From NCBI GenBank assembly GCA_016710745.1, contig JADJVB010000005.1, positions 62,001 through 126,000 on the forward strand: a stretch of DNA of 64,000 nucleotides, written 5' to 3'. A program made the translations under genes and the position numbers. Positions 16,017 to 25,239 of this stretch are shown in pieces. Every line of letters begins with the position of its first letter. Within the stretch, counting starts at the first letter, position 1. The notes under the pieces were generated by a model. It was not told the origin of the DNA. It was given only the letters and a program-made list of their open reading frames with translations, and made no database searches. The DNA comes from Chitinophagaceae bacterium. Its GTDB lineage: Bacteria > Bacteroidota > Bacteroidia > Chitinophagales > Chitinophagaceae.

Positions 16017-18374
16017 TTAAAATTTTACGTTCCAGGTGATGGCCGGAATTACCGGAAATAAAGAAACCTGTTTTGCCTGGATCTCCAGCGTACCATTCAG
16101 CGGACTACCCGATTGATCGAAATAAACAAAATACGGATTTCTACGGTTATACGCGTTATACACACTAAAAACCCACTCACTTTTCCATTTACGTTTTATA
16201 TTTTTCTTTGGCGTAAGTATGGCTGCAAAATCGAGCCGGTGATAAGATGGCAAACGGTATTCATTAATGCGGCTATACTCCTGCGTGAGTATGCCACCCA
16301 CGATGTAAAATCTTTGGGGCAGTGTTACTGCGTTGCCGGATCCAAAAACAAAAGAAGCAGACAATTTCCATTTTTTATTGAGTTCATACATGGCCACCAC
16401 ACTCATATCGTTACGCCGGTCATACTTGGCCGGGTACTTATCTCCAAAATTCAGATCGGCAAATTTGCGCCATGTCCAGCTGAGGGTATACCCGATCCAG
16501 CCGGTTAGCCGGCCCCTGCTTTTGTTAATATAAAACTCGGCTCCGTAGCTCCATCCCTTTCCAAATACAAATGAGTTTTCGGTATCCTCCAGCCCGGATG
16601 GCGTGTACCCCTCCTTGTACTCTATCTGGTTTTCCATTTGCTTGTAATACAGCTCCACGGAGGTTTCATACATATTGTCCTTGAAATTTTTAAACAACCC
16701 CAGGGCATACAACCAGCTTATTTGCGGTTTTACTTTATACGTGCTTGGTACCCATATATCAGTCGGTAAGGTTGTCCCTGCATTGCTCACGAGATGAATG
16801 TATTGCAGGTTTCGGGTTACCGATCCCTTTAAAGAAGTTTCGTCGTTTAGTGCATAGCGTGCTGTTATTCTCGGTTCAAATCCTCCATAGGTTTTCACGG
16901 CTTTTCCACTGCCAAAAACAGTGCTGTCCAGCCTGTTTCCGTTCGGATCGGTTTGATAAATGGTATAGGGACCCGTTTGCTGAAACCAACTGTATCTTAA
17001 CCCGGCATGAATTTTCAGTTTTTCATTGATCTCCCAATCATCCTGCAGATATAAAGCGGCCTCGTGCCCATATTTTACCTGGGCATTGTTGGGTTTAAAA
17101 ACCGTAGAATCCTGGCGTCCACTAACCAGCGACGGAATAAATTTATGGTAGGTATAAATTCCCCCGAATTTTAGTTTATGGCCGGTATAAGGATACAGGT
17201 CGAAATCCTGTTTTAAGCTAATATCCCTGATGCCGGAGGCCAGTTTTATTTCAAAATCGTTTTGAATGGCATTGAAGGAAAAATTATAGTTATTGTACAC
17301 GGCCGTGGTATTACCAAACAACTTTTTATTAAACACATGATTCCAGCGAAGGGTTCCGGTTGCATTACCCCAGGGAATATTGATATTCAAACTCTGTTTC
17401 CCATTGGCGAAATCAAACACGTCACGACCGAAATACCCGCTCAGGTAAAGCCGGTCTCTGTCGGAAAAAATGTAATTCACTTTTGCATTCAGGTCATAAA
17501 AATAATAGCCACTACCTTTGAATTGGCTGGTGGATTTGATAAATGGTTTGGTAAGCGCATCGATATAGGTGCGGCGCCCGGAAACAATAAAGGAGGATTT
17601 ATTTTTTTTGATCGGTCCCTGGATAGACAGCCGCGAAGCGATCACGCCAATACCGCCTTCTACCTGGAATTTCTGATTATTTCCTTCTTTCATGGATACG
17701 TCCAATACGCTGCTCAGTCTTCCACCATATTGCGCAGGCATACCGCCTTTGATCAATGTAACATTTTTAATGGCATCGGCATTAAAAATGGAAAAGAAGC
17801 CAAACAGGTGGCCCGAGTTATACACCGGTGCATCATCGAGTAATATTAAATTCTGATCAGGCCCGCCACCCCTTACATAGATACCGGCGCTTCCTTCACC
17901 GGCATTGCGTACGCCGGGTAAAAACTGAATGGTTTTTAACAGATCAACTTCCCCCAAAAATGCCGGAATAGATTTGATCTGCTCCATGGGCAGGGTAAAC
18001 TTTCCCATTTGCGCATTCTTTACGTTGGCATCTCTTTTTTTGGTGGAAACCACAACTTCTTCGGACAAGCTTATTTTTGGCAAAACATCAAAATTGATCT
18101 TGGTATCACTTTTCAGGTCAATCGAAACCGACTTATAACGATAGCCGATAAACGAGCAGATGAGCACATACTTCCCCTCGTCAAGCGTAATAGAGTAGAA
18201 TCCGTACAGGTTGCTGTTGATACCCCTGGACTGCCCCTGAACAATAATGGTGGCGCCAATGAGCGTTTCGCCATTCAATGAATCTTTCACGTATCCGCTG
18301 ATGGTGTACTTATTTTGCGCACGGGCGCTGAACGAACAAACGACAGATAATAAAATAAGAAAATGTAGTTTCAT
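16017..18374 (-). CDS. TonB-dependent receptor with carboxypeptidase-regulatory-like N-terminal domain
   Basis: This 785-residue outer-membrane receptor has a signal peptide (MKLHFLILLSVVCSFSARAQ), a CarboxypepD_reg-like domain (about 23-105, ISGYVKDSLNGETLIGATIIV), a plug domain (about 115-225, GIYVRGGGPDQNLILLDDAPVYN) and a C-terminal beta-barrel. The barrel ends in an aromatic residue (AITWNVKF), as needed for BAM assembly. It imports a substrate using TonB energy. There is no partner SusD gene, so it is not a SusC-type glycan importer. A DUF3347 gene lies 51 bases upstream on the same strand, hinting at a metal-related substrate; that is inference. Confidence 0.93.
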   Translation of the reverse strand: MKLHFLILLSVVCSFSARAQNKYTISGYVKDSLNGETLIGATIIVQGQSRGINSNLYGFYSITLDEGKYVLICSFIGYRYKSVSIDLKSDTKINFDVLPKISLSEEVVVSTKKRDANVKNAQMGKFTLPMEQIKSIPAFLGEVDLLKTIQFLPGVRNAGEGSAGIYVRGGGPDQNLILLDDAPVYNSGHLFGFFSIFNADAIKNVTLIKGGMPAQYGGRLSSVLDVSMKEGNNQKFQVEGGIGVIASRLSIQGPIKKNKSSFIVSGRRTYIDALTKPFIKSTSQFKGSGYYFYDLNAKVNYIFSDRDRLYLSGYFGRDVFDFANGKQSLNINIPWGNATGTLRWNHVFNKKLFGNTTAVYNNYNFSFNAIQNDFEIKLASGIRDISLKQDFDLYPYTGHKLKFGGIYTYHKFIPSLVSGRQDSTVFKPNNAQVKYGHEAALYLQDDWEINEKLKIHAGLRYSWFQQTGPYTIYQTDPNGNRLDSTVFGSGKAVKTYGGFEPRITARYALNDETSLKGSVTRNLQYIHLVSNAGTTLPTDIWVPSTYKVKPQISWLYALGLFKNFKDNMYETSVELYYKQMENQIEYKEGYTPSGLEDTENSFVFGKGWSYGAEFYINKSRGRLTGWIGYTLSWTWRKFADLNFGDKYPAKYDRRNDMSVVAMYELNKKWKLSASFVFGSGNAVTLPQRFYIVGGILTQEYSRINEYRLPSYHRLDFAAILTPKKNIKRKWKSEWVFSVYNAYNRRNPYFVYFDQSGSPLNGTLEIQAKQVSLFPVIPAITWNVKF

Positions 18375-18381
18375 AGTTACC

Positions 18382-18389
18382 CAAACTTA
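18382..18389 (-). promoter_or_regulatory. possible -7 element just before the TonB receptor
   Basis: On the minus strand this reads TAAGTTTG (TAnnTTTG), 7 bases before the ATG. It may be chance, or give an almost leaderless transcript. Confidence 0.3.
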
Positions 18390-18425
18390 TGCAGGCTGAC
18401 GTAATGACGGCATAAACCAACCCAA

Positions 18426-19040
18426 TTATCTCGCCATGATAGAATCCTTAACCACCCCACAACCCAGCATAGTGCCTTTATAAACAGGATGATTTTTTCC
18501 AAGGTAAGGATTAACCACTTTGCGCGTTTTACTTACCCAGTTAGCCTCTTTTTCATCGCCAAAGGCCATCGGGCAGTTTTGCCAGTACATTTTTTCGCCT
18601 TCATAATTAATGATGGTAAAAAAGGGATACAGGTTTTCTGATACCATGCCGAAGTCTTTTCTCATTTCCTGGATATCCGTCATGCTCACCAGGGAAACCG
18701 CATTGGCTTTAATATTGCCGAACTGTGCCATTGCTACGTCAAATATATTGGCACTATCATTTTTCAATTCGCTCATCGGAATACTGTCGAGCAACCGGAT
18801 AAATTGGTTACCCTGTAACTTAATATTTGCAGTATCGGCATCTACAAAAGCTGCCGTCATGTCAAAATAGGCATTCATCGCATGCTCTATCGCCAGGTTA
18901 AAAGTGTCTGAATGTTTTTTTAGCGCGATGGGTTCCTGTTTGGGACCGTCGTCACCACCTGATGACCTGCTGAATTTATACCAGTAGTAACCGGCAACAG
19001 CCAGTATGAACAACAACAATCCTAACAATATTTTTTTCAT
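18426..19040 (-). CDS. DUF3347 domain protein, membrane-anchored
   Basis: The 204-residue protein has one N-terminal transmembrane helix (ILLGLLLFILAVAGYYWYKF) and an exported domain. The pattern AIEHAMNAYFDMTAAFVDAD, then YWQNCPMAFGDEKEANWVSKTRKVVNPYLG and MLGCG, matches DUF3347, whose CPM...NPY.G..M..CG signature is often found at the end of CusB-like copper efflux adaptors and in stand-alone copper-associated proteins. The two cysteines and nearby methionines could bind copper; that is inference. It lies upstream of the TonB receptor in the same direction. A -7 element is at 19056-19063. Confidence 0.85.
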   Translation of the reverse strand: MKKILLGLLLFILAVAGYYWYKFSRSSGGDDGPKQEPIALKKHSDTFNLAIEHAMNAYFDMTAAFVDADTANIKLQGNQFIRLLDSIPMSELKNDSANIFDVAMAQFGNIKANAVSLVSMTDIQEMRKDFGMVSENLYPFFTIINYEGEKMYWQNCPMAFGDEKEANWVSKTRKVVNPYLGKNHPVYKGTMLGCGVVKDSIMAR

Positions 19041-19055
19041 CTCGGTATTTTTTTA

Positions 19056-19063
19056 CAAATCTA
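19056..19063 (-). promoter_or_regulatory. -7 promoter element for the DUF3347-TonB receptor operon
   Basis: On the minus strand this reads TAGATTTG (TAnnTTTG), 16 bases before the ATG at 19040. Confidence 0.42.
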
Positions 19064-19147
19064 ACTACTCATTAAATAAATTGACCGTATTATTTTATAA
19101 TTTTCCGATTATATAACTGTAAAACGTGTTTAAGGTTCGATAATCGT

Positions 19148-19155
19148 TATTTTTG
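19148..19155 (+). promoter_or_regulatory. -7 promoter element for the ABC-F gene
   Basis: TATTTTTG (TAnnTTTG) lies 31 bases before the ATG. No good -33 TTTG is present. Confidence 0.42.
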
Positions 19156-19186
19156 CCGCTTATTATTAATCGTTCCAATAAAATTT

Positions 19187-21145
19187 ATGCTTTTAGGATT
19201 GCAGAATGTGACCTTCGAATTTGGCGCCAGAACCATAGTGGAAGATGCCACCTGGCATATACAACCCAATGAAAGAATTGGTTTGATTGGTTACAATGGA
19301 ACCGGTAAATCTACTTTACTGAAAGTACTCACCGGTCAGTATTCGGCTAATAAAGGCACAGTTGAAAAAGGAAAGGAAACCACGATTGGCTTCCTGCACC
19401 AGGACCTGTTGAGTTTTGATACCGAAGATTCGATCCTGGAAGTTGCCATGGGTGCTTTTGAGCGGGTGAAAGAACTGGAAAAAGAAATAGAGGAAATCGG
19501 TAAAAAACTGGAGGAAACCGGTGATGAGGCCCTGGCTCACGACTACGCCGACCGTTTACACGAACTGGAAATTTTGGGCGGGTATGAAATTCACCATAAA
19601 TCGGAAGAGATCTTACAGGGACTTGGTTTTGCCAATGCCGATCTGCAAAAACCCTATAAATTATTCAGCGGAGGCTGGAGAATGCGGGTATTATTGGCTA
19701 AGATGATCCTGATGCATCCGGATGTGTTATTACTGGATGAACCAACGAACCACCTCGACCTGCCCAGTATTGAATGGCTGGAAAAATACCTGGTGCATTA
19801 CCCGGGTGCGGTGGTTATTGTTAGTCATGACCGGTATTTTCTCGACAGAATGGTAACCAAGATCGTTGAACTTTATCAACAGCAACTGCATGCTTACACC
19901 GGCAATTACTCATTCTATGAAACCGAAAAAGCGCTGCGTATTGATATTCAGAAAAAAGCATACGAAAATCAAAAAGATTATATAAAACAACAGGAAAAAT
20001 TTGTTGAACGCTTTAAAGCCAAAGCAAGTAAGGCCGCCGCTGCACAAAGTATAGTAAAACGATTAGACAAACTGGAAAGAATAGAGGATGTGGAAATAGA
20101 GCGGCCGAATATGCGCATTAATTTTTCGGTGGATAAGCAACCTGGCCGGATCCTTTGTACCCTGAAACATGTATCGAAAAGTTTTGGGGATATAAAAATT
20201 ATAGAAAATACCGGGGCCGAGATCGACCGTGGAGATAAAATTGCACTCATTGGTGCCAATGGAAAAGGTAAATCAACCCTGTTGCGGATCATTGCCGGTA
20301 CCGAACCTTATACCGGAGACCGAATCTGGGGCCATAATGTTGATGATTCGTTTTATGCACAGCACCAGTTAGAAGCACTTGATATCAATAATACGGTACT
20401 AGAAGAAATGCAACACAGCGGCAGTGGAAAAACCGATCTGGAACTAAGAAGCCTGTTGGGTTGTTTTTTATTCAGTGGTGATGATGTGGAAAAAAAGATC
20501 AAGGTTTTAAGTGGAGGTGAAAAAGCAAGGGTAGCATTGGCGAAAACGATTGTTAGTAAAGCCAATTTTTTATTGTTGGATGAACCTACCAATCACCTGG
20601 ACATACATTCAGTTGATCTATTAATTGAGGCGCTTAATAAATATGAAGGTACCATTGTACTGGTGAGTCATGATCGCTATTTCATCAGCCGCATAGCCAA
20701 TAAGATATGGGAGATAGAAGATCATAAGATCAGGGAATTTAAAGGAACATACCAGGAATGGGAGGATTGGAAAGCCCGTCGTGATGCGGAAATGAAACTG
20801 CAAAAGCAAAAGCCGGAAAAGATTGCAGAGCCTGCAGGCCCAACAGCTCCCGAAATTAAAGTTGACGAAAGAAAAGATAACCGCTCTTCCATCGATAAAG
20901 AATTAAAAAAAGAACTGCAACGGATAAAAAATCATTTCAGGCAACTGGAAGAAATAGTTGCTGCCCTTACCAAAAAGAAAACCCAATTGGAGCTCGACCT
21001 GGCATCGCCTGATGTGTACAACGATAAAACAAAATTTCTGCAGACAGAAACAGCCTATACTACTGTGATAGCCGATTTGAAAAAAGCAAATTCGGAATAT
21101 GAATCTGTTTTCGAAAAATTAATCGAACTGGAAGAAAAGGTGTGA
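19187..21145 (+). CDS. ABC-F family ATP-binding protein
   Basis: The 652-residue protein has two ABC ATPase domains and no membrane segments, the mark of ABC-F proteins that act on the ribosome. Domain 1 has Walker A GYNGTGKST, signature LFSGGWRMRV and Walker B VLLLDEPTNHLD; domain 2 has GANGKGKST, LSGGEKARV and FLLLDEPTNHLD. A basic linker (about 260-300, YIKQQEKFVERFKAKASKAAAA) joins them, and the C-terminus is a coiled coil (KELKKELQRIKNHFRQLEEIV). It is likely a general translation factor of the Uup/EttA group. Antibiotic resistance cannot be inferred. Confidence 0.95.
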   Translation: MLLGLQNVTFEFGARTIVEDATWHIQPNERIGLIGYNGTGKSTLLKVLTGQYSANKGTVEKGKETTIGFLHQDLLSFDTEDSILEVAMGAFERVKELEKEIEEIGKKLEETGDEALAHDYADRLHELEILGGYEIHHKSEEILQGLGFANADLQKPYKLFSGGWRMRVLLAKMILMHPDVLLLDEPTNHLDLPSIEWLEKYLVHYPGAVVIVSHDRYFLDRMVTKIVELYQQQLHAYTGNYSFYETEKALRIDIQKKAYENQKDYIKQQEKFVERFKAKASKAAAAQSIVKRLDKLERIEDVEIERPNMRINFSVDKQPGRILCTLKHVSKSFGDIKIIENTGAEIDRGDKIALIGANGKGKSTLLRIIAGTEPYTGDRIWGHNVDDSFYAQHQLEALDINNTVLEEMQHSGSGKTDLELRSLLGCFLFSGDDVEKKIKVLSGGEKARVALAKTIVSKANFLLLDEPTNHLDIHSVDLLIEALNKYEGTIVLVSHDRYFISRIANKIWEIEDHKIREFKGTYQEWEDWKARRDAEMKLQKQKPEKIAEPAGPTAPEIKVDERKDNRSSIDKELKKELQRIKNHFRQLEEIVAALTKKKTQLELDLASPDVYNDKTKFLQTETAYTTVIADLKKANSEYESVFEKLIELEEKV

Positions 21146-21289
21146 GTGAGTAGCCCCGTTTACCAGTTTCAAACAATACCGGGATATCGTCTACGAATCA
21201 AGTTAACCTCGTAAGCAAAAACAATCGCTTCCGGCGGATGGCTGCCTGTTTCTAGCATAAGCTACGTAACAATATCCAAAAACACAGGG

Positions 21290-21322
21290 CATAAAAAAAT
21301 CCCCCGGTAAACCGGGGGATTC
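21290..21322 (-). terminator. terminator after the OmpA-family gene
   Basis: AATCCCCCGGT and ACCGGGGGATT form an 11-bp perfect stem with a 2-base loop. A T-run follows on the minus strand. It resembles the terminator of the M36 protease gene at 40274-40305. Confidence 0.92.
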
Positions 21323-21345
21323 AATTTTTATATCTTCAAAAACTA

Positions 21346-22686
21346 TTAATAGTTCCTCAAAGTCATTTCTACTCTTCTGTTCAGAGCACGACCCTTAGCG
21401 GTAGCATTATCAGCAACCGGTGTAGTTTCACCATAACCAGCTGAACTCAGGCGACCTGCATCAACTCCTTTACTTTCCAGGTAGGCTTTAACTGAAGCAG
21501 CGCGGCCTTCAGACAAAGTTTGGTTAGCTTCATCCTTACCTTGTGAATCGGTGTGACCATCGATTTGAACTTTGAAACTAGGATTCTCATTCAAAATGGT
21601 TACTACATCGTCTAAACGCTTGGTTGACTGACCAACTAACTTGGTACTGTTGGTGGCAAAGAATACGTTTTTAGCAGCATAATTAATACGCTTGATAATG
21701 TCTTCGCTGATAACCGGACAACCAAAATTGGAAGCAGGTCCTTTTTCATTGATACACTTATCTTCTTCATCGTTTACGCCGTCTCCATCTGTATCCGGAA
21801 TTGGACATCCCTGATAACGTGCGATACCAGGAACAGTAGGACACTTATCTACTTCGTCATTAATACCATCTTTATCAGTATCCGGAATTGGACAGCCTTT
21901 GTAACGGGCTAAACCTGGTACATCCGGACAATCATCTTCTGCATCTGTAATGCCATCACCATCTCTGTCGGGACAACCCTGCAAAGAAGCAAGACCTTTA
22001 ACATCAGGACACTTATCTTCATCATCGATGATACCGTCGCCATCTCTGTCGGCTGGTGGTGGTGGTGGTGGTGGTGGTGGAACAACTTTAACTTTTTCCT
22101 TACCAATGTTTTGAGCTAAACCAAAAGAGTAAAACAGGTTATCTCCATTTCTATCACCTTTAGTTAAATCCCATCTGTATTGAGCCTGAACTAATAAATA
22201 GGTAATGCTGTTGAAATTAACCTGAACACCAAGACCAGCAGGAACATAAGCACCTATCTCGTCGGTGTAATAACCACCGCCAATACCTACTGTTGCGAAT
22301 GGATTGATTAAAGCTTTGTCAGGAAAAGGGCGGAAATTAAGTGCTGGCTCCAATTCTACGCCAAATTCGGTTTTTGGTTTAAGACCACCACGAATGGCAT
22401 AAAAATCGCGGAATAAAGCGTTTGCTCTTACGGAAAGATCAATTCTAGAATGAATCCCCTTCCAATAAGAAATAGAAAACCCCTTATTCATATCAGCAAT
22501 CTTGCTGTATACTTTACCCGTACTTGGATTTTTGATGCCCAAGGGTGCTACGTAATCGGCTAAGTTAAAATGCAGGCCAATAAGCGTACCCTTTTTATCA
22601 CCAGATCCCATTTTTTTAGTTTTTTGGGAAAAGGCACTTGTGGCTAAAAGGGATAATGCCAGAATTAGTGTTAGTTTTTGTTTCAT
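21346..22686 (-). CDS. OmpA-family outer-membrane protein with thrombospondin type 3 repeats
   Basis: The 446-residue protein has a signal peptide, an N-terminal domain resembling an eight-stranded barrel (residues 30-205), a run of nine prolines, four calcium-binding thrombospondin type 3 repeats (DRDGDGIIDDEDKCPDV and variants, about 215-315) and a C-terminal OmpA domain (about 330-446) with the peptidoglycan-binding pattern IDGHTDSQG...N..LSEGRA..V...L and NRRVEM. It should link the outer membrane to peptidoglycan. A well-formed promoter lies at 22728-22759 and a strong terminator follows, so it is probably a highly expressed single gene. Confidence 0.95.
   Translation of the reverse strand: MKQKLTLILALSLLATSAFSQKTKKMGSGDKKGTLIGLHFNLADYVAPLGIKNPSTGKVYSKIADMNKGFSISYWKGIHSRIDLSVRANALFRDFYAIRGGLKPKTEFGVELEPALNFRPFPDKALINPFATVGIGGGYYTDEIGAYVPAGLGVQVNFNSITYLLVQAQYRWDLTKGDRNGDNLFYSFGLAQNIGKEKVKVVPPPPPPPPPADRDGDGIIDDEDKCPDVKGLASLQGCPDRDGDGITDAEDDCPDVPGLARYKGCPIPDTDKDGINDEVDKCPTVPGIARYQGCPIPDTDGDGVNDEEDKCINEKGPASNFGCPVISEDIIKRINYAAKNVFFATNSTKLVGQSTKRLDDVVTILNENPSFKVQIDGHTDSQGKDEANQTLSEGRAASVKAYLESKGVDAGRLSSAGYGETTPVADNATAKGRALNRRVEMTLRNY
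22053..22080. repeat. GGT/ACC trinucleotide microsatellite (poly-proline tract)
   Basis: Nine tandem GGT-type units on the plus strand encode the proline run between the barrel and the calcium-binding repeats of the OmpA-family protein. Gain or loss of units would keep the frame and change linker length. Confidence 0.85.
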
Positions 22687-22727
22687 AAACTTTAATTTTA
22701 TTAAAATTTTTTTGTCTGAGTTATGTG

Positions 22728-22759
22728 CAAATATAATGTTAAATTAATGGAAAGGCAAA
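22728..22759 (-). promoter_or_regulatory. promoter of the OmpA-family gene
   Basis: On the minus strand there is a -33 TTTG at 22759-22756 and a -7 TATATTTG at 22735-22728, 20 bases apart. Both fit the Bacteroidota consensus. The start codon is about 40 bases downstream. Confidence 0.7.
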
Positions 22760-22800
22760 ATTTGTATCTAAATATTTTATTTGTGCTAAAATAGTTAAAA

Positions 22801-24204
22801 TCAGACCTTTACCAATTTCCACTTCCCCCGGCGAAATATGACAATACTTACTAATGCCAAAATTGTTTCTGAAACGGCAATGGCAATAAAAACGCCCGTT
22901 GGGCCAAGTTGTCCGAATTTAGTTAGAAACCAGGCCATTGGAATTTGTAATATCCAAAAAACAAATAAGTTAATATAGGTAGGCGTGCGGGTATCGCCGG
23001 CACCGTTAAATGCCTGAGTTACCACCATTCCGTATGCAAAAAATACATAGCCTGTTGATAAAAAATAGAGGCACCGGGTACCCACGCGAACAGCCTCTTC
23101 ATCCTGTATGAAAAACCGCATCAACGGTTCACCAAAAACGAAGAAAATAACCGCCACGATGGCAAAAAAGCAAAAAGTAAGAAAGGCAGTCCGCCAAACT
23201 GATTTCTCGGCCCTGTCGGGCTGGTTGGCGCCTAAATTCTGCCCAACCAGGGTTGCAGCTGCATTGGCCATTCCCCATGCAGGTAAAATGGTAAAAATAC
23301 AGATTCGAATGGCGGTGCCATAGCCCGATACCGCTGCGGTACCGGATTCGGCTATCAGTTTCACTAAAAATATCCAGCTGCAACTGCCAATAATAAACTG
23401 AAACATACCTCCAGCAGAGGTATTCATAATTTGCCTGATAAGTTTGAACCGGAATACAAACTGCCTGCTTACCAGTTTGATCAGCGCTTTCCCATTATTG
23501 AGGTGATAAAACTGGTAGCACACCGCAACAGTTCGTCCAATGGTTGTGGCAACCGCTGCACCTACGACGCCCATTTGTGGAAATGGTCCGATACCCAGTA
23601 TCAGCAGCGGGTCAAGTACGATGTTAATAGAATTGGCGATCAGCAGCGCTTTCATCGCAATTGACGCATTACCAACTCCCCGAAATATCGCATTATTAAT
23701 AAACAACAGGATGATCACTATATTACCAACCAGCATGATCTGGGTAAACAGGTAAGTTTCTTCAATCACCTTGAGCTCAGCGCCTAAAACAAATAATATC
23801 TCCTTTGAAAAAAAGATACCAACCAACGAGATCACCAGGGAAAGCACACTGCCGATCAAAATGGCCTGTACAGCGATATCCGAAGCCGCGGTAAAATTTT
23901 TTTCGCCCGCTCTTCTGGCAACCAGGGCGGTAATGCCGATAGACAAACCCCAGGCTACCGAATACAAAATAGTTAATGAAGCCTCCGTTAAAATAACTGT
24001 TGACGTGGCGTTGATACCGATCTTATTTACAAAAAAGATATCAACAACCGCAAACAATGATTCCAGTACCATCTCCAGCACCATCGGTATGGCCAGTAAA
24101 AAAATAGCTTTATCGATACTTCCGGTGGTAAATTCGGTAATATCGCCTCTAACCGCCTGGATAAAAAGTTGGCAGTAATATTTAATTTTTTGAATCGCAG
24201 CCAT
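22801..24204 (-). CDS. MATE family efflux transporter
   Basis: The 467-residue inner-membrane protein has about twelve hydrophobic helices in two similar halves, the arrangement of the MATE (MatE x2) family, which exports cationic drugs or metabolites against Na+ or H+. Typical stretches are AIFLLAIPMVLEMVLESLFAVVDIFFV near the start and GYGTAIRICIFTILPAWGMANAAATLVGQNLGA at the start of the second half. The substrate cannot be told. A possible -7 element TATTTTTG is at 24332-24339 on the minus strand, giving a leader of about 120 bases. Confidence 0.93.
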   Translation of the reverse strand: MAAIQKIKYYCQLFIQAVRGDITEFTTGSIDKAIFLLAIPMVLEMVLESLFAVVDIFFVNKIGINATSTVILTEASLTILYSVAWGLSIGITALVARRAGEKNFTAASDIAVQAILIGSVLSLVISLVGIFFSKEILFVLGAELKVIEETYLFTQIMLVGNIVIILLFINNAIFRGVGNASIAMKALLIANSINIVLDPLLILGIGPFPQMGVVGAAVATTIGRTVAVCYQFYHLNNGKALIKLVSRQFVFRFKLIRQIMNTSAGGMFQFIIGSCSWIFLVKLIAESGTAAVSGYGTAIRICIFTILPAWGMANAAATLVGQNLGANQPDRAEKSVWRTAFLTFCFFAIVAVIFFVFGEPLMRFFIQDEEAVRVGTRCLYFLSTGYVFFAYGMVVTQAFNGAGDTRTPTYINLFVFWILQIPMAWFLTKFGQLGPTGVFIAIAVSETILALVSIVIFRRGKWKLVKV

Positions 24205-24371
24205 GATAAACTAAAATATGGTCAAATAAAACTAATAACCGGTGGTATTACACCGGAAAAATCAGGAACCAAATGAGAAGGAAATTTTCCTTACCCGTTT
24301 ACATAAATCATAGCCGTAAATTTGAAGAACGCAAAAATAGAAATTTCTGCGAAATTTTTTACGAAAAGGCG

Positions 24372-24403
24372 GCAAATAAAAAAAAGCCAGTAAATGGCTT
24401 TTT
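24372..24403 (-). terminator. terminator after tRNA-Arg
   Basis: AAAAAGCCA and TGGCTTTTT pair around a 5-base loop and are followed by a T-run on the minus strand. It begins 5 bases past the tRNA 3' end. Confidence 0.88.
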
Positions 24404-24407
24404 AAGG

Positions 24408-24481
<74 letters not shown>

Positions 24482-24497
24482 GGTTTTTTTGAAGCCG

Positions 24498-24505
24498 CAA
24501 AGCTA
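24498..24505 (-). promoter_or_regulatory. -7 promoter element for tRNA-Arg
   Basis: On the minus strand this reads TAGCTTTG (TAnnTTTG). It is 17 bases before the mature tRNA 5' end. Confidence 0.5.
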
Positions 24506-24539
24506 AGAAAATTTTACTTTGCATGTAAACTTATTTGAA

Positions 24540-25223
24540 ATGGAAGTAAAAATGGAAGCCTCCTGGAAGGAAGTGCTAAAAAATGAATTCGGCAAGGCTT
24601 ACTTTCAGCAAATTGTTACTTTTTTGAAAACAGAAAAAGCAGCAGGCAAGATAATCTATCCCCCGGGTGCCCTTATTTTTAATGCATTTAACCAAACGCC
24701 ATTCACTAAACTGAAAGTGGTGATCCTGGGGCAGGATCCTTATCATGGAGAGGGCCAGGCTCATGGATTGAGTTTTTCTGTTCCCAATGGCATTAAACCG
24801 CCTCCATCTTTGGTAAACATCTTTAAAGAAATTCAATCCGATATTGGCGTGGCAATGCCCAAAACCTATGGCAACCTTACGCGGTGGGCAGAGCAGGGTG
24901 TGCTATTGCTGAATGCAGCGCTAACGGTACGGGCTAACGAACCATTCAGTCATGCCAAATTTGGCTGGGCCGAATTTACAGATTCGGTGATCCAAAAAAT
25001 ATCTGATGAAAAGGAAGGTATTATATTTTTACTTTGGGGTAAGTTTGCACAGGAAAAACAGATACTGATCGACGAAACAAAACATGTTGTATTGAAGGCG
25101 GCCCACCCCTCTCCTTTTTCGGCAGATAAAGGTTTTTACGGATGCCGGCATTTTTCGAAGACCAATGAGCTGCTGGTTAAACAAGGCATATCGCCGATTG
25201 ACTGGAAACTACTGACACCTTAA
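24540..25223 (+). CDS. ung: uracil-DNA glycosylase
   Basis: The 227-residue protein is family 1 uracil-DNA glycosylase, which removes uracil from DNA to start base excision repair. Catalytic motif A is GQDPYHG (Asp66) and motif B is HPSPFSADKGFYGC, with the DNA-intercalation loop. The uracil-stacking region LSFSVPNGIKPPPSL is present. The ATG at 24540 was chosen; an upstream in-frame TTG (24519) lacks support and lies close to the tRNA promoter. The acyltransferase gene starts 17 bases downstream. Confidence 0.97.
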   Translation: MEVKMEASWKEVLKNEFGKAYFQQIVTFLKTEKAAGKIIYPPGALIFNAFNQTPFTKLKVVILGQDPYHGEGQAHGLSFSVPNGIKPPPSLVNIFKEIQSDIGVAMPKTYGNLTRWAEQGVLLLNAALTVRANEPFSHAKFGWAEFTDSVIQKISDEKEGIIFLLWGKFAQEKQILIDETKHVVLKAAHPSPFSADKGFYGCRHFSKTNELLVKQGISPIDWKLLTP

Positions 25224-25239
25224 AATACCAACTGAACTG

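Noticed and set aside
17262..17843. A 193-codon plus-strand frame inside the TonB receptor gene
   Set aside because: It is antisense to a well-supported receptor and its product has no recognisable features.
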